A model generated the notes under the pieces. It saw only the letters and a list, made by a program, of their open reading frames with translations, was not told the DNA's origin and ran no database searches. A DNA stretch of 64,000 nt from NCBI RefSeq assembly GCF_023278565.1, contig NC_064682.1, forward strand, positions 2,418,001-2,482,000, given 5' to 3'. The DNA comes from Colletotrichum lupini. Its lineage: Eukaryota > Ascomycota > Sordariomycetes > Glomerellales > Glomerellaceae. Made by a program: the position numbers and the translations under genes. This document shows, piece after piece, positions 24,290-36,517 of the stretch (positions are counted from its first letter, which is position 1; each line of letters begins with the position of its first letter).

Positions 24290-25370
24290 CTTAAGCCACT
24301 ATATAGACTCGCAGAATCGGGCACCTATTAGTAAGCTACTTATTACGATTTTTATATTAATTAATTATTCATAATTACTTTTACGTACGACCCGTGCTTA
24401 CTAGTTACGGAGTACGAAGGTAACTAATTTAGGATCGTCGGAATATAAACCGACGATATATTAGGCCTATTTAATATTAACTTTATAAAAAAAGAGGATA
24501 AGGAGCTTTAAAAAGCGGGCTTTATAACGAAGCTAAAAGAAGTCTTTATAATAAATACCCCCTTAGTATTTAATAATAGGATTTTTATAATTAAAAAGAA
24601 AACCGTCGTTTTTTAATAAAAGGGGTAGGGCGAGAAAATTAACCTTATCGATCTAAATATAATTAACGTTAAGAAGTAGTATAAGGCTAAGCTCGTACGA
24701 GGGGTATATATTATAAATATTTATTAACCTAAGGTAACTTTTAACTACGTTAAAATAATATAAGCTATAGATCTAATTAAATAAAACGTTAAGGTATTTA
24801 ATAAGCAGCTTAAGTAGTAGTAAATAAATCTCGATCGAGGTCTTATTTACTACTTAATTAACCTTATGATTAGTAAGCTCTACGTCTTCGTTAATAAGTT
24901 ATTTACGAATAATAACGACCTTACTTCGCAATTAGGGTATATTATTATCCTAGTTAACGAGATTATAAGTAAGAGCGAATTTACTATATATAGTAATATA
25001 ATTTATTACTTATTAACTAAAAATAAGCGGGTAACGAGAAGTGTGCTAGTGTTAGAGGTCTATAATATAGTTAACGGTATTAACCTCTCTTACGCGATTT
25101 TAATAATACTAAAGAAATTTACTAATTAAATTAGCTTTTTATTTATTTTAACGGTTATTTATACTAATTCCTACTCGTTATATAAATACTTTATTAAATT
25201 AGGAACGATAAAAAAAAAGAGGCTTATAATTGATATTATAACCCTTAGGTAATTGTATAAAAGGCGCGAGATACTTAAGATCCGTTAGATTAATAATAAA
25301 AATAACTTCGTAAACGCTTTTATAAAAGTAGTACTAAATAAGGGATTAAAGTAATTTATAAGTAATAAAA
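24290..25370 (+). pseudogene. Degenerate RT and RNase H of copia element 2
   Basis: The C-terminal part of the polyprotein is the best preserved piece of this element. The RT motif appears as GI*TDDILGLF near 24436-24475, keeping both aspartates. The RNase H segment includes an 87-residue open stretch at 24866-25129, which contains VFVNKLFTNNNDLTSQLGY and RVTRSVLVLEVYNIVNG. It is broken before and after by stops, so it is a fragment and not a gene. Downstream motifs (YSLYKYFIKLGT-like) continue to about 25370. Confidence 0.75.
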
Positions 25371-25512
25371 AAGTTATTATATAAATAGAGGGATAGGTTA
25401 TATAAAAAGAGTAGAGAAAAGGGGGAAAAAGAGACGACTTAATAAACGGGCCCGAGGTTAAATTATACCTCTAACCGTAGTAGTTAAATTAATAAAAAAA
25501 AGAGAAAGTTAG

Positions 25513-25717
25513 TATCGGATTAAAAATTTAATTTAACTATAGTATATAACTAACTATATAGGGGCTAATTAAGGGCCCTATTTACGATTATTATAGCTAG
25601 CCTAACCTATAGTTAGAACCTCCTTTTTATACTTACTACGCAGATATTTATATAGTTTAATTAATCTCTTCGTCAACTACGGTTCGAACTAACTACCCTG
25701 TAATAGGGATACTAATA
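25513..25717 (+). repeat. 3' LTR of copia element 2
   Basis: 205-bp right LTR aligned base for base with the left copy. Its last base is the A of an ATG whose T and G come from the TGATG target duplication. Its outer end (CCCTGTAATAGGGATAC) is unmutated. Confidence 0.92.
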
Positions 25718-26586
25718 TGATGAGACTTCCGAGCATCGCAGGTGCAGTACTTCTACTGCTACTGAGGGCGGTTCCAATCGTGTACGCGCAGTCAGCATCG
25801 TCTTGTACCGCAGTTCCTGCCGTTGCCTCATGCGTATCCTCAATCACATCACTCATCAGCCGCACAGCATCCGTGTCAAAATTTTGTTCTTCGGTCTTGG
25901 AATGCCCTTTGCCGACAACCACGACTTTGGTCGGCACCATCTCAACGACGACAACCAAAACGCAGACGTCTACGTACACTCTTGAAGAAATAGTAGGTAT
26001 CATGGACTCTAAGGTTGTATATCAAATTGACGCATGTTTGTGATTGATAGGGCACTGAAACAACTACGACATCCACGTTCTCCTACACAGTATGCACTGT
26101 CATTTTCCCCATTGCTCAATCAAGAACCTCAAGAAGCTTACACGAGTTCCTTGTCACAGGAGTCAACCTATAGTTACATAGCAACTGAGACCGTGAGGCC
26201 AACATGGACAGTCGAGTAGGCCATATAGATGACAATGAGATGTGTGCTTTTGACTAACTGCTGTAGGCGATTCGAAGTCACAACGGCAAAGCCGAAGCAA
26301 CGGCGAGAGGCCATGAATCACCTTGAAGTCAGGGCAGTTACTTCGTTGTGCTCGTTAGCAGTTCAGAAGAGCGCATGCTCGTGTCTATACACATGTCCAG
26401 GGCCAGTCACCAAGGATAGTCGCAAAACCATCAAGAGTATTGAGACTGAGATCTCATGGGTCGTAGGTTCCTTATGCCGGCAATCCTCCCTGAGGCCTGT
26501 TGACAAGATCAGCGTTGACGAGAGTCTAATCACTAGGTAACAACTTCGTTCATTACGTACACTAATATCGAATACTATCCGATCAT
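25718..26586 (+). pseudogene. Secreted Thr-rich protein gene, 5' fragment (interrupted)
   Basis: A start codon at 25720, inside the copia target duplication, opens a signal peptide (MRLPSIAGAVLLLLLRAVP, cleavage near Ala-Gln 24-25). Then comes a short domain with four cysteines (SCTAVP...SCVSS...KFC...LEC) and a Thr-rich linker (TTTTLVGTISTTTTKTQTST), typical of fungal cell-surface proteins. An intron with GTAGGT/GTATCA donor and TGATAG acceptor (about 25990-26050) appears to follow, then further Ser/Thr-rich coding in changing frames, so later exons are uncertain. The coding sequence is cut at 26586 by the Fot1-like element. The frame TAC-ACT-AAT...CCG-ATC-AT can be followed to the cut. The function is unknown. 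The promoter was separated by copia element 2. Confidence 0.65.
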
Positions 26587-27330
26587 TAAGTCGCCCCACC
26601 ACCTTTTGGCCCCCCCCCTACATTTGGCCCCCCCTCAATTTCTTCCTAACTACCTCATTATAATCCAACCCATAACATACAAACTACCATAATAATTATA
26701 AAAATTATTTAAATACAATTCTTTTTTCTATAATTATTTACTAATATATTATAATCTCGTATATTAAAAATAAGATTAATCGGCCTCTTAATACTATTAA
26801 AAATAGTCTTTTATTTTATAAAGACTTGATTAACTATAGGATTCTAAGGTTAATACTTTATAATTATATAAAGGGCTATTAAAATCGAGCGAGGGCTTTT
26901 ACTAAGCTTTAAAAACTTCTTTTTTAGTAAGAGAATAGGCTAGCTAAATAGGTTCGTATTTAGTATAATCTAAGTATTATATTAATATATAAATAAGTTA
27001 AAGAATTTACTAAGTAAGTTCTACGTACCTAAGGGGATATTAATCCTATTAATAAAAAATAAATAAATTTCTTTTTTTAAAAAAGAACTTATTAATTAAG
27101 GTCTAGAGAAGTCGTATTATTAATTTTAAACGTATTAATAAAGTAATTACTAAAGTTATTAGGCCCTAGTTTCAATTACTTAATATACTAGAGATCCTTA
27201 ATATTAAATAGGCTAATAAGTATAATATAAATAAGATTAGTATTTTTAAAAATAAGGGATTTAATAGCTTAGTTTTAGGTATAGTAAAGACTAAAGTAAT
27301 ATAAAAAAAGAGCTTAAATTACGTACTTAG

Positions 27331-27869
27331 TATTACGACCTAATATATATAACTAAGACTAGGGCCCGCCCCGCAGGCTTATAGTAGCTATAATATACTA
27401 TATATATAAAAATATAAGAACATAGGGTAACTCTTATAAAATAGAAGAACTATAAATAAGTTATATATAAATAAGAAGTAGTAATTACGTAATAAAGTAA
27501 TTATTATAATTACTCTAAGTAGTCGCTTATTAGTATTTACTAAGTAATTACTTAACGAATAAAAGTAATTACTAATAAAAGATATATTTATAAGCGGATT
27601 TATATATAGTATAAACTTAAGCCGGGCTCTAGGATAGACTTCTATAGCTTTTTTAATAATTAACTTAGTATTAGATTTTATAATTACTTTTAACTATCTT
27701 TACTAAGAACCCCTTTTAATAAAACTACGATTAATTACCGAAGCCTTACTTATTTTACGACTTATAAATATAGTTTTAGGGAAGCTATTTACGATTATAA
27801 TACTATTTACTTAGTACTCATAGCCTTAACTTCTATTAATATACTCACTACGACTAGTTAGCTATAATA
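27331..27869 (-). repeat. Solo LTR (539 bp) of the Ty3/gypsy family
   Basis: This 539-bp segment is the reverse complement of the LTRs at 28430-28968 and 35383-35921, differing by transitions. Its target duplication is CTTAG (27326-27330) and CTTAA (27870-27874), again a single G-to-A difference. No internal sequence is attached, so it is a solo LTR left by recombination between LTRs, or an internal loss. It sits inside the Fot1-type transposase. Confidence 0.92.
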
Positions 27870-28429
27870 CTTAAGTCTCTATTATTAAATATATTTTAGT
27901 TAATAATAGAGCTATTAAATTACTAGTTATATATAAAGGGAAGATAATATAATAATAATAGTTCTCTCTTAAGCTTTGCTTATATTATAATTAGGAATTT
28001 ATAATAATAAATAATAGCTAAATTATTAATAAAATTACCCTTAACTAGTTAAAGAAGGTTTTCTTACCTCAGATTAATACCCTTATAATAAGGGGGGTTA
28101 ACTTATAAAAAAAACCTTGACTATTAGTTCTAAATAAATATAGGAGTTATATAATAACTAAATTTATATAGGAGTATTATATTAATAATATTTACTTATT
28201 ATTCTTACTACTATATACCTCCTATATCCTCTAGTTACTAAATATAGTAGTGTTTAGTCCTATTAAGTCTATTTATAAAAAAGAGCTTAGTAAATACGAA
28301 ATAATAAATAATTCTACTATTATTAAAAAGCGCTTTTTCTTAACTTATTACGATATTACTCGTTTAGCTAGTTTAATAAAAAATAATATATAAAGTAATT
28401 AAAAAGTAACTAGGCTATAACTAATTAAT

Positions 28430-28968
28430 TATTATAGCTAGCTAGTCGTAATAAGTATATTAGTAGAAGTTAAGGCTACGAGTACTAAGTAAATAGTATC
28501 GTAGTTATAAATAGCTTTTTTAAAACTATATTTATAAGTCGTAAAGTAAGTAAGGCTCTAGTAATCGATCGTAGTTTTATTAAAAGAGGTTCTTAATAAA
28601 AATAGCTAAAAGTAATTATAAGATTTAATACTAAGTTAATTACTAAAGAGCTATAAGAAGTCTATTTTTAAGCCTAGCTTAAGTTTATATTATATATAAG
28701 TCTTATTCTTAAATATATCCTTTATTTATATATTTACTTAACGGGCCCTATATTTTAAATATACAGGCTCCGTATTTTAAAAAAACGGGGTCCGTATCCT
28801 TAGTATATAGACTTTCTTATTTCTTATTATTATATAACTTATTTTATAATCTTTTTATTTTATAAAAGTTACTTTATATTCTTATACTCCTATATATATA
28901 GTATATTATAGCTATTATAAGCCTACAGGGCAGGCCCTAGTTTTAGTTATATATATTAAGTTATAATA
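28430..28968 (-). repeat. 3' LTR of the Ty3/gypsy element
   Basis: 539-bp LTR, identical in length and register to 35383-35921. It is the 3' LTR because the element reads on the minus strand. Confidence 0.9.
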
Positions 28969-31869
28969 TTAGGTCTCTTTTTTAAAAGTCTAGTCCCGTA
29001 GACTTATAAGTAAGTTATCTATTCCTAGGTTAGGGATTCGTTAAGTATATTTTTTTTAAAATATATTAATACGATATTAGGTTACATTAAAAAACGTTTA
29101 TTAAATAACTCTATTTCTAATCTTTGTTTAGCTTATAATAACGTATTTAATTATTTTAGTTCTAATAACGTAATACTTTATACTTAATATTTCTGCGCAA
29201 AATGCGTATATTATATAATCGAGAGGTCGAAGACTTATTAAAATTATAAAAATTTAAAGCGTCTTTATAATAGTCTTATTATTACGTTAAGTCGTAAGTA
29301 TCGTTATAGCCTTATTATTCGTAGTTACTAATATTTTCGTAATAAAGAGGCTAAGTAACTAGCGTTAAGATTTAAAATAAAAAGAGGAGGAGGTTAGTAA
29401 TATTTTATTTAATTTCTATATAGAGCTCGCTCGGATTTAGTCCGAAATTATAGAAGTAGCTAGCCGTTTGGTTTATATTTAAACTATTCAAAAAAAGGTA
29501 AAGGAGCGGTATATTAAGACTTTTACTTAAGGTATATAAAAGTTAGAAAAAGAGGATCGCGTTCTTTTTATATTAAATACTTATAAGTAGTAAATAATAA
29601 GTAATCTTTAAGTAATAAGTATTTTTAATAATATTAACTAAACTTTTTTTAGGATTAGTAACGAGTTCGCTTCCCTAGGGCTATTAATATTAGACGCTAA
29701 CGTTCTTAAGTATTATAATAATCCCATAGGAGTTCTTAAAAATATTAGAAGTTCGTAATAAGTCCTTATATATTTTCTTTATATTTATAGCCCTTCTATT
29801 TAATAAAGTATTCCTTCTTATTATTTTTTATTTTATAATTAATAATTCTTTTAACTTTATATTCTAATTAGTTTAGTTTAATAATAATATAATCTTTTAT
29901 ATATAAACCTCTTAGTATAAGCTTAAGTAATAAAATATAAAAAATAGGATAGTATTATATTATATTTAGTAATCTTAGCTCGTAATTAATTAATAAGACT
30001 TTTTTAATAATTTCGAAAGGTCTAAGTTTTTTATAGTTTAATTTATTACTTAGTTATTTTGTTTTAATATTATAATAAAGGAGATAAGTACTATTCCCCT
30101 TTTTTAAAAATAGTCCTTTAATCCTTAATTTATTTACGTTCTTTTTTATATATTATTATACGAACTTAAGGTTTAATAAGGCTTACTTATAAATTTCCTT
30201 AAGTTTATTTATATTTATTATAGCTTTTATAACTTATAGTCCTTATTATACTTCTCTATATATTATTAACTAAAATCCGTAGTTAAGGTAAAACGGAGAT
30301 TCTTTTATACTTTTACTAACTATATTATTATATACGAACTAGGCTATTAATAAAAATACTACTTAATTATCCTAGTCGTAGTTTATATAATAACGAAGGT
30401 ATATTTTAAGGATCTAATTAATCCTTTCTATCTATTTATTAGTTTATAAATAAAATAATATCGATAGTTTATAATTTATACTAAGTTACGAAATTAGAAA
30501 TTTCTAAAACTTTAAAATAAATAGCTTATCTCTATTAGAGATAATTTTTTTTAATAAACCGTAGTTTAAGAATATAACCTTAGTAAATATATATACTAGG
30601 TCTTTTATAATACTAGATTTTTTATAAAAAATAAAGTATATAAACTTAGTAAGTCAATCGATTATAACTAAGATACTATCGTACTATACTTTAGTAAATA
30701 GTTCTTTAAATTTTAATAGTTTAATAATAAAGTCCTATATAATTAATTACTATGCTTTTATTAATAATTATAATAGTTATAATTTATTATAAAGTTTATA
30801 CGGGCTATTCTTATTTTTTTTATAAGTTACGTAGTCCTTAATTACTTTTATAATTTTAATACGTATAACGGATTTATTATAATACTAATAAATCCGTTTT
30901 TACGTTTTAATAATTCTTTAATAACTATATACTAATATATTATAAATTTTCATAATAAGTTTAGAGGTTATCTTTTTAGTTAAGCTAGTATTAATCTTTT
31001 GAGCTATTATAAAAAGCTTTATAATTAGTATAAAGCTACTATCCTTTTCTTATTTAAAAATAACTTAGGTTTTTTTAAAAACTACGACTTCGTAATTAGG
31101 TCTTTTACTAAGAGCGTCTACCTTACTATTTTCTAAACTCTTTTAATAAATAATTTAGAAATTAAATTTGGATAAGAATTCGCTCTATTTAATTTATCGT
31201 TTATTTAAGTTCTTATTTATTATAAAGTTTATAAGGTTCTTATAGTTTATATAGATTATAACTTCGTATTTAGTTCTAAATAATTATAATCTCTATTCTT
31301 AAAATACTTCGATAATAGCTATAAGTTCCTTATTATAAATTTACTAATTTAGTTTTATTTCATAAAATACTTTAGAATAGAAATAATATAAGTAAAGCTT
31401 TTTTTATTTATTTCGTTATTTTAAGACCGTTTTTATAATAAAGTTTAAAGCATCGGTCTCGATTTCGAAAGGTTTTTAAGGGTCTAGGATTATAATAATT
31501 AGTTTAAAAACGACTATGTTTTTAATTTTAATAAATACTTCTTTATACTTAAGATCTTAAACGAATAAAGTATTTTTTTATATTAAGTTATTAAAAGGTC
31601 TAATTATATTAGTATAGTTTTTAAAGAATTGTTAATAAGAATTAACGAATCCTAAGAATCCTTATACGTCCTTAACGTTCTATAATATAGGCTAGTCCTT
31701 AATTATTTTTATTTTTAATACTTATATATAAATTTATTTTAATATAATAATATATTTAAAAAAAGTCTACTTTTTATATTTAAAACTCGTATTTAAAGGG
31801 TTTAGTATATAGCTTAGTATTTTAAAGCTTTTAAAATACTATATAAATATATTTCTTATATATTTTAAA

Positions 31870-32045
31870 GTCGGGAGAGAAAATAAGAATATTATTAATA
31901 TAAATAATAATAAAAATATTAACGTACTCCTAAAGTACGTAATTAAGTATTATTTAAAAAGTTATTAAAGTATTAATAAGTCCGAAGGGTATAATAAGGT
32001 ATTTAAAGAGTCCTTTATAAGTTTAAAATGCCGTTTTTTATTCGT
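31870..32045 (-). pseudogene. RT core of the gypsy element
   Basis: The minus-strand translation shows successive RT blocks: KTAF-TYKGLFKYLIIPFGL, then NYVL-EYVNIF, then IIIYINNILIFS. Each Asp of the catalytic YxDD box has become Asn through GAC-to-AAC changes, and Arg/Gln/Trp codons have become stops. It is only a marker for the polyprotein; the rest is too mutated to delimit by eye. Confidence 0.78.
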
Positions 32046-35000
32046 TTCTTTCCTTAATCCGAATCTAATTACATACTTTTTTAAAATCTATAATAATAAA
32101 CTAATTAGCTTTATAAAATAAATCTCTAAATTTAATAATAAGTAGTAAAGGATAATAATTCTTTTTTATAATTTCGTTAAGTTTTTTATAATTAATAATT
32201 AGTCTTTGTTTTTTTTATTTTATTTTTTAGTACGAAAAATAAGGGTAATTTTATAAAAGAATTCGATAGTTAAATAAGTCCTTTTTTAAGTTTTTTATTA
32301 ATATATTCGTCGAGATATTCTTATTCTTTTTAATTTATTAAATATATTAAAAAGAACTTAGGTTACGTTTTTTTTTTAAGTTCGATTTTTATATCTTAGT
32401 TATTATATTTTAATAATTTTATTTCTTTAGGTTTTATAAATAGTTTTATATATATTTAGTATTCCTCGGGTATAATTTAGAGTCGTTACGATCCTTAATT
32501 ATTAATATTAGTTACGAACTTCTTAGAGCTTTTTATTATTTTAATAAAAGCTATATATTATATTTATTCTCGTTCTTTAGGAGTTCTTAAAAATCCGTTT
32601 AAACCCTTTTTTTTTTAAGTTGTTTAGTAACTAAATTTTCTTAGAGGACCTAGTTAATAGTTTAATTTATTTATAAGTTATGCTTTTATAATTACGAGAT
32701 TCCTAAAATAACGTTCATATTTCCGATGTTTATAATATTATATTATAGTTATTGTTATTAATTATTAATATATATTAAGAGGTATACGGTTTCTTAATTA
32801 ATATATCTATAGTTATAATTAACTCGTTCTCTTTTTACTATTTATAATTAGTATAGTTTATTTTTATATACTTATAATAAATTAAGTTTATTTATTATTC
32901 TTAGTAAAATATAAGTTTTTTATACGCTATTATTAATAATAACGTTTAATCTTTATTTATAAATATTAAAATTAATTTATAAATATACGTCGTTATATTA
33001 TATAATTATATATAAGAACTTTCTTTTTATTTTTACCTCTTGTCGTTCTTTCGTAATTAGCTTTTTTAGTTTTTTATTATCTATTTTTTCGAACGGGTTT
33101 TTTATTCGTATTTTTCTTAATACTCTCTCTAGGCCTTAGCTTTTTTAATATAATAAATTTAGTATTAATTTTATTTATAGTCTTCTTATTTTATATATTT
33201 ATTATTAAAGCACTTTATAAAGAAGTTAAGGTTTAGTCTGAATATAGCTTTATTATTATTATTAAAGCTTAGTAATATCTAACTAAGTAGTTAATTCTTT
33301 ATATAAATATCCTTAATAGTTTTATTATCGTATTTTTATAAGTAAAAATAACTATTTTATTTAGATATAAAATACTAAAAGTATTTATTATTTAAGTATT
33401 TTACTTAAAATAATTCCTTATAAAAGGGGTTTTTAGGGTTAAGTAGAGAGTAATTTTTATTTATATAGGGGGTTATTATAACCTTTTTACGTTCTTTAGT
33501 TTTATAAAACTAAATAACTTAATTATTCTTAAATAAATAAATATATTTATATTATAGTTTATCGTTATCCTTTTTAAAACTAGTATTATTAACGTTAAGT
33601 AATACTTTATAATCGATTTTTATTTAAGTACGTCGTTAGGTAATATTGCGAGGTTTATTTAAATTATAAAGTAATTCTGCTTTATTAAAATAAAAAGAAC
33701 TAGTTTTTATTTTAATATTTTCTTTTTTAATTTTAAAATTAATTCTTTTTTTGTTAGTAATTCCGAAGTTAAAAGTCGGTTTCTTAAGTACTTCGATCTT
33801 ATTTTTATATACGAGGTCCTTAAGCTATTCTTTAACTTTATAAATAAATTTCTTATTAGCGTTTACTTATTATATTATATAAATAAACTTAGTTAGTATT
33901 TTATTTAAATCGAGTTCTTTTTAAAACTTAATAAGTTATTTTTAGTTTATATTATCTTATTATACTATATATACGAGGCTATTTATAATTCTTTTTATAT
34001 TAAGTCCTCTTTTTTTAAACTTAAAAAGCTACTTTTTTATATTAGCTAAGAGTTTTTACTTAATTCGTCTTTTAAAGAGGTTAAGCGTGTTTTTTATAAT
34101 AAGGTCCGTTTTACCCTTTTTTTTTATATTTTATAAATCTAAAAGAGTATAGTAAGGTATTTAATATTATTCTCTTTAAGAATATAGGGTCGATAGGCAA
34201 GTATCTTTTCTTTCTTTATTCCTACTACTAGAGTTTTAATAAGTAATAAAGTAAATTATTTATTATTTTTAAGTTATTTAGGGTATTATCTTATTTATTC
34301 TTTATTATTTTAGTAAGTAAAGTAGCCGTTATTATAATAAGCTATTTATAAGAGTTATTTATAAAAAACCTCTTTATTTATAATATTAGCTCGCTTTTTT
34401 AAAATAAGTTAGTATTAAATATACTTAGGTTATTAATAGTCTTTAGTTATATATCCTAGCTTATTATAGTTATAATATTTAAAGTCCTTTTTTTATTAAA
34501 GTTATTCTTTTTTAATAACGCTAAGGTTTATTAATCCGCTATAATACTTAGTTATAGTAGTCGTTAGTTTATATTTACGTCTATTATTAGGCTTAGATTA
34601 GTTATTCTAAGCATTTTACCCTTTTTATTTAAGGCGTCGTTCGTAAAATTAATTATTAATTTTAATAATTATATTAATATAATTATAGAGTTTATTAGGC
34701 CGGTCTTATTAAAAAAAGTCGTCCTTAACTTCTTTTTTTAAGCTATAATAAAAGGCTACTATAAGTACTTTATTACCCTAATCGAGCTTAGAAATAATTT
34801 ATTTAAATTTAAATATATACTTATTAACTAATCCTTTTTATATAAGAGTTATAAGCTTTTATTTAGTAATTCGTTTTTTATTAGAGTTACTGAAGGTTTC
34901 CTTAAGTCTTTTCTTAAACTCGTTATAGTTATTAAAGATTTTTTTAATATCTTCGTCCTAGATATTACGTTCGTTCTTAAAGTAGTCTTTTATAAAAAGT

Positions 35001-35382
35001 TCGAACTAAGTAAGGGTATCCTTTTTAAGAAATAAAGCTATATAGTAAACCTTATTAGCTTTAATAATAAAAAAGGTCCTATAATAGCGTAAATAGGCCC
35101 TAGTTTAAGTAAGGAATTTTTAAAGAGTATTTAGGGACCCGTTGTAAGGTTTTAGTTTAGGATACTTAGCTTTAGGTATTAAAAAAAGTCGGGGTACTAT
35201 AAACTAAGTATAAAGTTACTTATTTTTATTTTTAAGTTTAAGTATTATATTATATAATTACTAAATAGTACGTATAGCTACCTTAGTAAGCTACGTTATA
35301 TTATTATTATTAATAGTTAATATATTTATATTATTTAGTTAGTTTTTTAAAGAGTAAACTTACTAAATAGGAGTAATTAAAG

Positions 35383-35921
35383 TATTATAGCTAGCTAGTT
35401 ATAATAAGTATATTAATAAAAGTTAAGGCTATAAGTACTAAGTAAATAGTATTATAATTATAAATAGCTTTTTTAAAGCTATATTTATAAGTTATAAAAT
35501 AGGTAAAGCTCTAGTAATTAATTATAATCTTATTAAAAGAGGTTCTTAATAAAGATAGTTAAAAACGATCGTAAGATTTAATATTAAGTTAATTACTAAA
35601 GAGCTATAGGAAGTCTATCCTTAAGCCTAGCTTAAGTTTATATTATATATAAGTCTTATTTCTAAATATATCCTTTATTTATATATTTACTTAACGGGCC
35701 CCGTATTTTAAATATACGGGCTCTATATTTTAAAAAAACGGGGTTTATATCCTTAGCGTACGGACTTTTTTATCTCTTATTATTACGTAACTTATCCTAT
35801 AGTCCTTTTATTTTATAAGAGTTACTTTATATTCTTATATTCTTATACATATAATATATTATAATTACTATAAGCCTACGGGGTAGGCCCTAGTCTTAGT
35901 TATATATATTAGGTTATAATA
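35383..35921 (-). repeat. 5' LTR of the Ty3/gypsy element
   Basis: 539-bp LTR on the right side. It matches 28430-28968 with transitions only. The TTAAT target duplication follows at 35922-35926. Confidence 0.9.
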
Positions 35922-36517
35922 TTAATATAAGCAAACCGCTAACTAATTTAATAATAATACCTAGCCTAATTACGCTATTAAACTAAGTTATAAATACTAA
36001 CTAATTAATTATTAATACTAAGAAAAACGTTAACTAGGCCTTTATAACGTCGGTTATTAACTAGTTAATTCCTAAGAAGGCTAAAGAGCTTTATAAGTAC
36101 TTAAAATTATTTATAGAGCTTAGTCTAAATAAGAATACTTAATAACTATTATTAAAAAAAATAAAAAAAGCTTTTAGTAAATAAGCTTACTAATTAGCTA
36201 TAACATAATACTAAGTTCGAATTTTAAAAATAAAAGTTTAGTATATAGTATTTAAGAAAAAGAAAAGTATTTTAATAAACTTAAATACTAAATTTACTAA
36301 TATTTAAAATATCTAAAGAGCTTAAAAAGACGCTAATAACCGTTTTATTAATCCTAATTAACTTATAAGGGTCGAATTACCTAGGGATAATTTTAATTAT
36401 ATTATTATAGTAGCAGAAGATAGTTAAATAATTAAGTATAGTTAGTAGCGATATTTTGAGACCATGATATTAAGGGGGGGCCAAATGTAGGGGGGGCCAA
36501 AAGGGGGTGGGGCCACT

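Larger units (their letters stand above)
18674..25717 (+). mobile_element. Complete RIP-inactivated copia-like LTR retrotransposon 2
   Basis: A 7044-bp element is flanked by 205-bp LTRs (18674-18878 and 25513-25717) starting TGTCGG/TATCGG and by a perfect 5-bp duplication TGATG (18669-18673 and 25718-25722). LTR differences are all transitions. The interior is AT-rich with pervasive stops. Near the 3' end on the + strand, a degenerate RT (about 24290-24640, with LKPLYGLAESGTY and TDDILGL) is followed by an RNase H domain (about 24860-25370, with TNNNDLTSQLGYIIIL) immediately before the LTR, which is copia order. A purine run AAAAAAAAGAGAAAG precedes the right LTR. This RT-RNase H type is common in filamentous ascomycetes. 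The family differs from copia element 1. Confidence 0.92.
28430..35921 (-). mobile_element. Complete RIP-inactivated Ty3/gypsy LTR retrotransposon
   Basis: A 7492-bp element has 539-bp LTRs at 28430-28968 and 35383-35921 (ends TATTATA...TATAATA, from TGTTATA...TATAACA) and a perfect TTAAT duplication (28425-28429, 35922-35926). On the minus strand an RT is recognisable: KTAF followed by YLIIPFGLINTLITF (about 31960-32035) and then YINNILIFS (about 31876-31905), the mutated YLDDILIFS of gypsy RT. A purine run AAAAAAGAGACC (complement of 28972-28985) lies next to the left LTR, as expected for a 3' polypurine tract in minus orientation. The whole element is AT-shifted with stops in all frames. 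Confidence 0.92.
26860..36330 (+). pseudogene. Fot1-type DDE transposase pseudogene in three pieces
   Basis: The transposase frame is readable in segments before 27330, between 27870 and 28429, and after 35926. That is exactly outside the solo LTR and the full-length retroelement. Segments in order: CENP-B HTH near 26890, catalytic DDE_1 region with the LLPLLTYVLQ motif (degenerate form of the PHASHLLQPLD signature), then KELSKYE and a C-terminal coiled, basic region containing KIKKAF, KKKKSI and TKFTNI. Stops replace Gln and Trp codons throughout, as RIP would do. It cannot encode an active enzyme. Confidence 0.72.
26589..36517 (+). mobile_element. Fot1/pogo-type DNA transposon enlarged by nested LTR elements
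   Basis: Terminal inverted repeats of about 45 bp begin AGTCGCCCCACC (left) and AGTGGCCCCACC (right, complement), each with two TTTGGCCCCCCC blocks. A TA duplication flanks them (26587-26588, 36518-36519). TA targets and AGTC-type ends are standard for Tc1/mariner elements of the Fot1/pogo group. Subtracting the two nested insertions leaves about 1.89 kb, the normal Fot1 length. Transposase remnants on the + strand agree. They are a CENP-B-like HTH (NRARAFTKL, 26887-26950), a DDE-domain stretch (YLLPLLTYVLQLINISVF, about 28215-28265) and a Lys/Arg-rich C-terminus (TPKKAKELYKYLK, about 36070-36320). All are RIPed and full of stops. Confidence 0.9.

Noticed and set aside
24866..25129. 87-codon open frame inside copia element 2
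   Set aside because: It is a surviving stretch of the RNase H domain, closed by RIP stops on both sides, not an independent gene.
26589..36517. One giant 9.9-kb terminal-inverted-repeat element (Starship- or Maverick-like)
   Set aside because: Internal LTR pairs with their own target duplications account for 8 kb; the remainder matches a 1.9-kb Fot1-type transposon.
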